Shown in pieces: positions 1 to 5,222 of a stretch of 5,222 nt of DNA. This DNA comes from an uncultured Candidatus Pelagibacter sp. (lineage in GTDB: Bacteria; Pseudomonadota; Alphaproteobacteria; Pelagibacterales; Pelagibacteraceae). The position numbers and the translations under genes were made by a program. The stretch covers positions 1 through 5,222 of the forward strand of contig CALCPL010000011.1 in assembly GCA_937897125.1 (NCBI GenBank). Reading direction: 5' to 3'. Each line of letters begins with the position of its first letter. Positions within the stretch are counted from its first letter, which is position 1. The notes under the pieces were generated by a model. That model saw only the letters and a list, made by a program, of their open reading frames with translations, was not told the DNA's origin and searched no databases.

Positions 1-899
1 GAATAACATAATGGTGGTGGTTCATTATGTGCTGGTTGTGCACTATCAATAATTTCCCATCCATTGTTTTCAAATAATTTTCTTTGTTCTTTTGGCAATC
101 TTCTTTGAGGGTTGTTAATGATTAATCCTTCTTTAATAGGAGTAAATGTTGCATCGATATGAATTGGATAAGGGTCACCTGGAAAATTAACAGCATGAAC
201 TCTATGATCTTTAAAATGTCTTTTAAGCCAATCAATTCCTTTAAGATTAGTAGTAAATCCATGCTGAACTACTAAATCTTTTCCAAATCTTAAAACATCT
301 GCTGCATCAAATAATGGTTCTTCTTCAGTTGTTACAAAAAACTTGTCTTCAGTCCATTCTAATCTTTTTTGAATACCAATTTTATCTGATAAATAATCTT
401 TTCTGTAATCCGCATCAGTTAACCTTGGTTTAGGAGCTGCTTCATGTCTCATATTAGGATCTTCATCGTAATATTTTTTTAACAAAGGTCTGTAACAAAG
501 ATATTCAAACCATCTACATCTATAACTCATCGTTGCTTCTAAAATTTCGCTACCAACAGTTAATAAAACATCTCTTGGTGGCATGCATCCAAACATTGTA
601 TCTGCTTCCCAATCTGGAGTTGATGTTTTTTTATTAAAGTCTATTGGATCTGGTCTATCTACTTTAATGCCTCTTTTAATTAGCATATTTGAAAAATCAT
701 CTAACAACTGATTTGCCTTATCAACTGTGTCTTTCATTCTTGGCCCAAACTGACCACGCATATCAGAGTCTTCTGGAACCTTGGCATCTAATGCTGGTTC
801 TGGAGCTGGAATACAAGTGCCGTCAGCCTTACCAACAATTACATGTTTTAAAGGATCCCACTCATTCCAACTATTAACTATAGTTTTTTTTTCACTCAT
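1..899 (-). CDS. L-arginine:glycine amidinotransferase-family protein, C-terminus cut off by the window edge
   Basis: This gene is open at the left edge: 299 complete codons are visible from the ATG at 899-897, and its C-terminus lies outside. Known family members transfer the amidino group of arginine to an amine (glycine in AGAT, giving guanidinoacetate and ornithine) through a covalent Cys intermediate. The N-terminal SWNEWDPLKHVIVG, RPDPIDF (82-88), MPPRD (106-110), EEPLFDAAD (193-201) and HIDATF (247-252) blocks all match AGAT. By alignment from memory to human AGAT, D110, D198, H247 and D249 correspond to D170, D254, H303 and D305; the 49-residue spacing from D198 to H247 equals that in the human enzyme. 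The nucleophilic Cys (human C407) would fall near residue 351, beyond the window; roughly 70 residues are missing. Acceptor-site positions are Tyr244 and Ile246 where human AGAT has Asn300 and Met302, so the amine acceptor is uncertain. The start lies 7 bases after the creatinase stop, implying one transcript. Family assignment is strong; the exact substrate is not. Confidence 0.9.
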   Translation of the reverse strand, partial: MSEKKTIVNSWNEWDPLKHVIVGKADGTCIPAPEPALDAKVPEDSDMRGQFGPRMKDTVDKANQLLDDFSNMLIKRGIKVDRPDPIDFNKKTSTPDWEADTMFGCMPPRDVLLTVGSEILEATMSYRCRWFEYLCYRPLLKKYYDEDPNMRHEAAPKPRLTDADYRKDYLSDKIGIQKRLEWTEDKFFVTTEEEPLFDAADVLRFGKDLVVQHGFTTNLKGIDWLKRHFKDHRVHAVNFPGDPYPIHIDATFTPIKEGLIINNPQRRLPKEQRKLFENNGWEIIDSAQPAHNEPPPLCY

Positions 900-906
900 A
901 AATTTA

Positions 907-2121
907 TTATTTGATAATATTATGTTCTGGACCAAAAGGAAACTTAGTAATGTTTTCAGCTTTATCTTTTCCTATAACTAGGATGTCATGCTCTCTATAA
1001 CCTCCAGCTCCTGGCTTTCCATCAGGTATCATGATCATAGGCTCCATAGAAACAACCATATTCTCTTCTAAGACAGTATCTATGTCTTCTCGTAATTCTA
1101 ATCCAGCTTCTCTTCCATAGAAATGAGATAAGACACCAAATGAATGACCATAACCAAATGTTCGGTAATGAAGATAACCAAGCTCAGCAAATAGCTCATT
1201 CAACTCATGGCAGATAGCAGAACATTTTACACCTGGTTTAATTAACTCTAGTCCTCTTTTATGAACTTTAACATTTGCTTCCCAAGCTTTTAAAGAAGCG
1301 TCATCAATTTTATCTACAAAAAGAGTTCTCTCTAGAGCTGTGTAGTATCCTGAAATCATAGGAAAGGTATTTAAAGAAAGAATATCTCCTGATTTTAATT
1401 TTCTATTCGTTTTTGGGTTATGTGCGCCATCTGTATTTAATCCTGACTGAAACCAAACCCAAGTATCCATATACTCTGCATCTGGGTAGGTTTTGGCAAT
1501 TTCACGCTCCATCTTATCTCTACCAGCTATTGCAATTTCAAGCTCACTTTCTCCTACCTTAATATGTTTTTTTATTTCCTCACCCCCAAGATCAGCAATT
1601 CTTGCACCATTTTTGATAATTTCTATTTCCTCTGCAGATTTGATCATTCTAAGCTGCATTAAATCTTTTGAAACATCGCTAAAAACTGAAAATATAAATA
1701 TAGAAGTTAGTTTTTCTTTAACATCTAAAGTTACATGATCATTTTCAATGCCAATATTCTTAGGAGGTTCGTCTCTTCCAATAATTGAAACTATCGCTTT
1801 TAAAAAATTATCTCTTTTCCAATCAGTGTAAATTACATTATCGCTATGAGATCTCCGCCAAGGTTGACTTGCATCTATGTTTGCAGAAATTGTTGAAATT
1901 TTATTAGCCGTTACAACACAACCATAAGGTCTACCAAAAGAACAATAAATAAACCCTGTATAGTAAGCAATGTTGTGCATTGAAGTTAAAATAATCATAT
2001 CAAGATTATTTTTACTCATTGTGGTTCTTAAATTAGTTAATCGTCTTTGATATTCTTGATCTGTGAAAGGTAGTTTAGCCTTCTCGCCATTTTTTAAATT
2101 AAAAAAATCTGGTCTTTCCAT
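907..2121 (-). CDS. creatinase (creatine amidinohydrolase, M24 pita-bread fold)
   Basis: A complete 404-residue protein, almost the length of Pseudomonas putida creatinase (403), which it matches closely from end to end in my recollection of that sequence. Creatinase hydrolyses creatine to sarcosine and urea in the cytoplasm as a homodimer, without a metal. The N-terminal domain (about 1-160) holds YCSFGRPYG with F62 and R64; the latter reaches the active site of the partner subunit. The C-terminal pita-bread domain (about 161-404) holds DGAHNP with the catalytic H234 (H232 in P. putida), ALERT with E264 (E262), GREAG with R337 (R335), SMEPM with E360 (E358) and YREHD with H378 (H376). All the substrate-binding residues I can name are kept. 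This specific set separates it from the metal-dependent Xaa-Pro aminopeptidases and from DMSP lyase DddP in the same fold family, a label automatic annotation might give. The start lies 5 bases after the permease stop, and the amidinotransferase follows 7 bases on, so co-transcription is likely. Sarcosine would feed glycine synthesis. Confidence 0.95.
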   Translation of the reverse strand: MERPDFFNLKNGEKAKLPFTDQEYQRRLTNLRTTMSKNNLDMIILTSMHNIAYYTGFIYCSFGRPYGCVVTANKISTISANIDASQPWRRSHSDNVIYTDWKRDNFLKAIVSIIGRDEPPKNIGIENDHVTLDVKEKLTSIFIFSVFSDVSKDLMQLRMIKSAEEIEIIKNGARIADLGGEEIKKHIKVGESELEIAIAGRDKMEREIAKTYPDAEYMDTWVWFQSGLNTDGAHNPKTNRKLKSGDILSLNTFPMISGYYTALERTLFVDKIDDASLKAWEANVKVHKRGLELIKPGVKCSAICHELNELFAELGYLHYRTFGYGHSFGVLSHFYGREAGLELREDIDTVLEENMVVSMEPMIMIPDGKPGAGGYREHDILVIGKDKAENITKFPFGPEHNIIK

Positions 2122-2126
2122 CTTAA

Positions 2127-3032
2127 TTAATTAAGGGCAATAAACCGTCTATTAGTTTTAATTGTAAGACTATAATAAATGATAGACATAAAAAGGAAGA
2201 AGCCTCCTATTATCGTATTAGTCGACGGTATTTCATTAATTCCTAAAATTGGAATCCATACCCAAAATATACCACCTATAACTTCAGTTAATGACAACAA
2301 AGTTAATTCTGCTGCTGGTATAGCTTTTGATCCAATAGAATATAAAATTAAACCCATACAAACTAACGTTCCATGTATAGAAAATAATGCTCCATTATAA
2401 CTTGTGGATAGAAAAACCATATCATTAGTTAAGATAACTATTGCAGCAACTACAAAGCAGAATAAACCTGCAAATGCTACAGTCGTAAATTTTGGTGTTT
2501 CTTTATTCCATCTCAAGGTTACTGAAAAAATAGAAAAACCAATTGAAGAAGTCATTCCAAATATTAGTCCTAATAAAGAATTTTTTTCTGTATTACCCAA
2601 AGCTATTATTATTATTCCAACTGTTGCAATAAATATAGCTATCCAAACATTTAATGAAATTTTTTCTTTTAAAAATAAAAAACCTAGTAAGGCTGTAAAA
2701 AAAGGCATGGCAGCTAAGCAAAGCAAAGTAACAGCAGCACTGGTATTTGTAATCGAGTAAATGAAGGTTATCATTGCAATACCTAGTCCAGTTCCACCAA
2801 TGATACCCGAAATTCCAATTTTTAAATAATTCTTATAAAAATCTTTTCCTTCCTCAAAGAAAAGGTAAAGATTTAAAATCAAAAAGATTGTAAGGCCACG
2901 TGCAAAAATATATTGCCATGGAACTAAATTTGGCTCATTCATATATCGAACAACTAAAGGTCCAAAGGACCATATAAGACCCGCTAATAAAACTACTGGG
3001 ATTGCAATTTTTTCATTTTTTAACTCAAGCAT
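2127..3032 (-). CDS. EamA-type DMT-superfamily permease, substrate unknown
   Basis: A 301-residue inner-membrane protein with the two-repeat, ten-helix layout of the drug/metabolite transporter superfamily. The first EamA repeat spans about residues 10-146, beginning with a hydrophobic helix containing GLIWSFGPLVVRY and closing with the family-typical MPFFTALLGFLFLKEK segment (109-124). The second spans about 152-290 and includes TLLSLTEVIGGIFWVWIP (244-261) and a final helix near 275-291. The length is normal for the family, and the C-terminus ends in a short basic tail (KTNRRF). Members export or import amino acids, nucleotide sugars and other metabolites, and sequence alone does not give the cargo. 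It sits 5 bases upstream of creatinase on the same strand, which suggests carriage of creatine, guanidinoacetate, sarcosine or a related amino compound. That is inference from position only. No Shine-Dalgarno motif is visible; the Met at 3032 is chosen because it directly precedes the first helix. Confidence 0.85.
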   Translation of the reverse strand: MLELKNEKIAIPVVLLAGLIWSFGPLVVRYMNEPNLVPWQYIFARGLTIFLILNLYLFFEEGKDFYKNYLKIGISGIIGGTGLGIAMITFIYSITNTSAAVTLLCLAAMPFFTALLGFLFLKEKISLNVWIAIFIATVGIIIIALGNTEKNSLLGLIFGMTSSIGFSIFSVTLRWNKETPKFTTVAFAGLFCFVVAAIVILTNDMVFLSTSYNGALFSIHGTLVCMGLILYSIGSKAIPAAELTLLSLTEVIGGIFWVWIPILGINEIPSTNTIIGGFFLFMSIIYYSLTIKTNRRFIALN

Positions 3033-3080
3033 TGATGGATATTTAATAGTAATTATTTTGTACTACAATAAAAATGAGAT

Positions 3081-4328
3081 CTATTTAAAGATATTAATAT
3101 TTGACCCAATTGGAGAGTAACAATCAATTAACTCCCCTTTTTTGAATATAGATTGCCCATCTTTGAATAGACCCCACACATTTGACTCTACAAATGATTT
3201 AATTCTGAATGATTCTTGACCTTTTAAAACCTCTAACTCTATTTTTCCATCATTAGTTGAAGTTAACTTAGCTTTTAAAAATCTAATAATCTTTTTACTC
3301 TTTGAATAATTATTTTTTAATTTAGCTTTAAATGGTTTTTCAACCTTAACACCAAGAATATTAAGCAGATAAGGATAAACAAAAAATCTAAAGCAAGCAG
3401 ATGAAGAAATAGGATTACCAGGTAGCCCAAAAATAGCTTTTTCAGTTTTATAGAATTTTGCAAACAATACTGGTTTACCAGGTCTAATCGAAACACCTTT
3501 AAAAAAATTAGATAAACTAAATTTTTTGATTATGTGTGGAACAAAATCATGTTTACCAGCAGATACGGCACCTGATGTGATAATAATATCTACTTTAGAT
3601 TTAAAGCTTTTTTCTATTTTTTTTTGAAAAAGTTTTTCATCCTTATCCCTTAAAATTCCACCATCTATAAAGTTAAATAAAAAATTATTAGATAAGGATT
3701 TTATGTAATGACTATTTGAGTTTCTAACTTTCCAATTAGCAATATCTCTATTATTAGAAATTTCATTTCCTGTTGAAAAAAATAAAATATTAGGCTTCTT
3801 TTTAACTTTAATATTTACTATGCCCAATGTTTTAAAAGCTAAGACATGAGATGGCTGAATTATGGTCCCTTTTTGAATTATCAAGTCTCTTTTTTTATAA
3901 TCTGATCCAGCATATCTGATGTGTTGGTTATTTTTTATTTTTTCATTGATTAAGATAAATTTTCTATTTTTATTAAAAATAATTTTTTCGATTGGAATTA
4001 TAGTATCAAAATTTTTAGGTATAAGTGCACCTGTCATTACTTCAACAGCTTCAAACTTATTTATTTTTTTTAATGAAGGGTTATCTCCAGCAGATATAGT
4101 CTTTAAAATTTTAAAGTTTTGTGAATTATTTTTATTTAACTTGCTTGTATCTTTTGAATTAATTGCAAAACCATCAAAAGCAGCATTAGTTCCAGCTGGA
4201 TAATTTACTGCTGAATAGATATCTAATACATTAATCCTATTTAATGACTTTGATGAGTTAATAATTTCATCTTTAATTTTTATCTTTGATTTTATTAAGA
4301 TTTTCTTAGCTTCTTTATAAGTAATCAT
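3081..4328 (-). CDS. moeA: molybdopterin molybdenumtransferase MoeA
   Basis: A 415-residue protein of full MoeA length. MoeA inserts molybdate into adenylylated molybdopterin, releasing AMP and giving Mo-molybdopterin cofactor in the cytoplasm. Motifs run in the family order: PAGTNAAFDGFA (44-55; the usual form is SAMDGYA), VMTGALIP (97-104), IRYAGSDYKK (137-146), FFSTGNEI (183-190), TSGAVSAGKHD (251-261, the MPT-binding MogA-like domain), RPGKP (282-286) and GLPGNPISS (301-309). D52, D143, E189, D261 and the prolines of RPGKP correspond to residues studied in E. coli MoeA (D59, D142, E188, D259, P298/P301). Residues from about 330 on form the C-terminal beta domain IV. Deviations such as GAVSAG for GGVSVG and FDGF for MDGY are mild and the active-site acids remain. 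Composition is strongly Lys/Asn/Ile-biased and very A+T-rich. The ATG begins 1 base after the mobA stop, so the two are surely translated from one mRNA. Confidence 0.95.
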   Translation of the reverse strand: MITYKEAKKILIKSKIKIKDEIINSSKSLNRINVLDIYSAVNYPAGTNAAFDGFAINSKDTSKLNKNNSQNFKILKTISAGDNPSLKKINKFEAVEVMTGALIPKNFDTIIPIEKIIFNKNRKFILINEKIKNNQHIRYAGSDYKKRDLIIQKGTIIQPSHVLAFKTLGIVNIKVKKKPNILFFSTGNEISNNRDIANWKVRNSNSHYIKSLSNNFLFNFIDGGILRDKDEKLFQKKIEKSFKSKVDIIITSGAVSAGKHDFVPHIIKKFSLSNFFKGVSIRPGKPVLFAKFYKTEKAIFGLPGNPISSSACFRFFVYPYLLNILGVKVEKPFKAKLKNNYSKSKKIIRFLKAKLTSTNDGKIELEVLKGQESFRIKSFVESNVWGLFKDGQSIFKKGELIDCYSPIGSNINIFK

Positions 4329-4329
4329 T

Positions 4330-4941
4330 TTAATTTTTTTTTAGTATTTTTTTTGCTTCTTCTAAATCTTCTTTAGTATTTATATTAAAAAAAGGATCAA
4401 ATTTTTTAGGCTCAATATCAATTGTTTTTACCCCTATTTTATTTGCCCAATCCTCTACTTTTCTAAAATTATTATTAATCAAATCATTTTCAAGTGGTTT
4501 TAATAATTCAATTGACCATAGGCCAAAAATATTGTGCCTCTTGTTGTTTGACTTAACAAAATACAACAGGCTATCTTTTAGTTTAATTCTTTTTTGGTAT
4601 TCATCAATAATTGATGTTTCAAAAAAAGGTGTGTCTGATGGAAATGTTGCAATCCACTCATATAACTTTTGATTTTCCTTAACCCATTTCATTGCACTCA
4701 GAGCTCCTGCTAATGGTCCAAAGTCATCAAAACAATCAGGAATTATTGTTACATTTTTTATTTTTTTTGTATCTATACTGTGGCTTGAGACAATAAGTAT
4801 CTCCTCATATCTATTGCTAATTTTTAATAAAACGTGTTCTAACAATGTTTTATCACCAAGTTTTGTCTGGTTTTTATCTTCACCAAATCTCTTTGACTTT
4901 CCACCAGCTAGCACAACAGCTAAAATATTGTTATCTTCCAT
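4330..4941 (-). CDS. mobA: molybdenum cofactor guanylyltransferase MobA
   Basis: A 203-residue protein, close to the usual MobA length (about 190-200). MobA transfers GMP from GTP to Mo-molybdopterin, forming the guanine dinucleotide cofactor used by DMSO-reductase-family enzymes. The nucleotide-binding loop VVLAGGKSKRFGEDK (9-23) carries the signature Gly-Gly and a Lys (K23) at the position of E. coli K25. DDFGPLAGALSAMKW (72-86) is the conserved GPLAG segment. FPSDTPFF (100-107) holds D103, the likely Mg-binding Asp (E. coli D101). FFNINTKEDLEEA (184-196) is the typical C-terminal N-x-NT-x-ED motif. The stretch after DK reads NQTKLG, where most homologues have a more hydrophobic ALLxLG. A CTP-using relative (MocA) cannot be fully excluded, but the pairing with moeA and the overall motif set favour MobA. 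It is the first gene of the minus-strand run, with a perfect TATAAT 38 bases upstream of its ATG. The 3' end contains T homopolymers of 9 and 8 bases on the plus strand, sites prone to sequencing slips, but the frame looks intact. Confidence 0.9.
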   Translation of the reverse strand: MEDNNILAVVLAGGKSKRFGEDKNQTKLGDKTLLEHVLLKISNRYEEILIVSSHSIDTKKIKNVTIIPDCFDDFGPLAGALSAMKWVKENQKLYEWIATFPSDTPFFETSIIDEYQKRIKLKDSLLYFVKSNNKRHNIFGLWSIELLKPLENDLINNNFRKVEDWANKIGVKTIDIEPKKFDPFFNINTKEDLEEAKKILKKN

Positions 4942-4956
4942 AAATCAAAATATAAA
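4928..4956 (+). promoter_or_regulatory. candidate sigma-70 promoter for the Fe-S scaffold gene
   Basis: TTGTTA at 4928-4933 (4 of 6 to TTGACA) is followed after exactly 17 bases by TATAAA at 4951-4956 (5 of 6 to TATAAT). Transcription would start near 4963, leaving a leader of about 22 bases before the ATG at 4985. The -35 element lies inside the first codons of mobA. In such A+T-rich DNA chance matches are common, so the spacing and position are the main support. Confidence 0.4.
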
Positions 4957-4978
4957 ACATTAATCTCTTAATTAAAGA

Positions 4979-4984
4979 ATTATA
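4979..4984 (-). promoter_or_regulatory. candidate -10 element for the mobA-moeA run
   Basis: The minus strand reads a perfect TATAAT here, ending directly at the ATG of the divergent scaffold gene. Transcription would start near 4972, about 30 bases before the mobA start codon. No convincing -35 hexamer is present 16-18 bases upstream, where the sequence is already inside the scaffold gene. The match could be chance in A+T-rich DNA. Confidence 0.35.
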
Positions 4985-5202
4985 ATGGACTTAGAAATTT
5001 TAGAAATTGCATCTAATACCGAAAACCACAAAGTGCTTAAAAAGCATACACATCAATCAAGGAACAAAAACCCTTTATGTGGTGATGAAATGGAAATTAG
5101 TTTAATGGTTAAAGACAATATTGTTCAAGACATGGGGTATCAATGTAGATCATGCGTGTACTGTCAAGCCTCAGTTAGTTTGCTTTCAAGATGGGTTATG
5201 CA
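4985..5202 (+). CDS. IscU/NifU N-terminal-type Fe-S cluster scaffold protein, cut off at the contig end
   Basis: The frame opens at ATG 4985 and gives 72 complete genomic codons before adapter sequence begins. Proteins of this family assemble Fe-S clusters on conserved cysteines, receiving sulfur from a cysteine desulfurase (IscS or SufS), and pass them to apo-proteins. KNPLCGDEMEISL (28-40) matches the conserved NPxCGD segment, with cluster ligand C32 and D34. CRSCVYCQASVSLL (54-67) matches the second block, usually written GCAISQASASL, so C57 is the second ligand. C60 occupies a place that is normally Ser, and C54 is a further extra Cys. The third conserved Cys lies outside. The short form with CGD and QAS resembles SufU/Suf-associated scaffolds more than classical IscU, but the downstream gene context that could decide this is absent. 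The reading frame continues open into the adapter, adding the false residues CLLYTS, which must not be annotated as protein. Confidence 0.85.
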
Positions 5203-5222
5203 CTGTCTCTTATACACATCTG
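5203..5222. other. untrimmed Nextera/Tn5 mosaic-end adapter (not genomic)
   Basis: Bases 5203-5221 are CTGTCTCTTATACACATCT, the exact 19-base Tn5 mosaic end used in transposase-based library preparation. The last base, G at 5222, fits the adapter arm that continues GACGCTGCC rather than the one that continues CCGAGCCC. The element sits exactly at the end of the window. It is a library artefact, marking the contig end rather than a transposon insertion. Confidence 0.96.

Noticed and set aside
689..981. Two overlapping plus-strand open frames (62 and 66 codons) at the amidinotransferase/creatinase junction
   Set aside because: They run antisense to well-supported coding sequence, resemble no family, and have no ribosome-binding signal; they are shadow frames.
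907..2121. Annotation as Xaa-Pro aminopeptidase or DMSP lyase DddP
   Set aside because: The protein shares the fold, but it carries the creatinase-specific residues R64, H234, E264, R337 and E360 and matches creatinase over its full length.
2123..2134. Perfect palindrome TTAATTAATTAA spanning the permease stop and the creatinase leader
   Set aside because: Simple A+T palindromes are expected by chance in this composition, and it lies over a stop codon made of the same bases; no evidence of an operator.
2179..2760. Plus-strand open frames of 73 and 118 codons opposite the permease
   Set aside because: They are antisense to a full-length membrane protein whose family features are clear, and their translations show no recognisable domain.
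3033..3080. Possible hairpin terminator or internal promoter between moeA and the permease, around TTGTA-C-TACAA (3056-3066)
   Set aside because: The perfect stem is only 5 A+T-rich pairs around a single central base, with no clean extension. The best minus-strand promoter match I found (TTGTAG with TAAATA) is poor at the -10. I cannot support either.
3919..4203. Hydrophobic 94-codon plus-strand frame opposite moeA
   Set aside because: The hydrophobic look comes from reading Lys/Asn/Ile-rich codons backwards; moeA motifs on the other strand explain the region.
5203..5222. A genuine Tn5/IS50 insertion
   Set aside because: The sequence is the engineered 19-base mosaic end placed exactly at the contig end and followed by an adapter base, which fits a library artefact.

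Overview
This 5.2 kb window is A+T-rich and gene-dense, with very short intergenic spaces (1, 48, 5 and 7 bases between co-directional genes) and no recognisable Shine-Dalgarno sequences. The proteins are rich in Lys, Asn and Ile. Together this suggests a streamlined marine alphaproteobacterium of the SAR11/Pelagibacterales type. That assignment rests on style and gene content, not on a marker gene.

Layout. Five genes lie on the minus strand and are read right to left: mobA (4941-4330), moeA (4328-3081), a ten-helix EamA/DMT-family permease (3032-2127), creatinase (2121-907), and an L-arginine:glycine amidinotransferase-family gene that runs off the left edge (899 to <1). On the plus strand, a divergent IscU/NifU-type Fe-S scaffold gene starts at 4985 and is cut off at the right edge. 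The 43-base gap between the divergent genes holds candidate promoters for both directions. The last 20 bases (5203-5222) are not genomic. They match the Tn5 mosaic end of Nextera libraries, so the right edge is an untrimmed contig end.

How the genes may work together. mobA and moeA are the last steps of molybdenum cofactor synthesis: molybdenum insertion, then nucleotide attachment. The three genes after them look like a small guanidino-compound module. Creatinase hydrolyses creatine to sarcosine and urea. The amidinotransferase family moves an amidino group between arginine and an amine such as glycine. The permease could carry a substrate or product. SAR11 cells are known to need glycine or serine, or precursors of them. 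A module turning creatine (and perhaps guanidinoacetate, if the amidinotransferase runs in reverse) into sarcosine or glycine would therefore make sense, but this is inference. The amidinotransferase differs from human AGAT at two positions linked to acceptor choice, so its real substrate is open. Pairing these two enzymes is the most interesting biology here.
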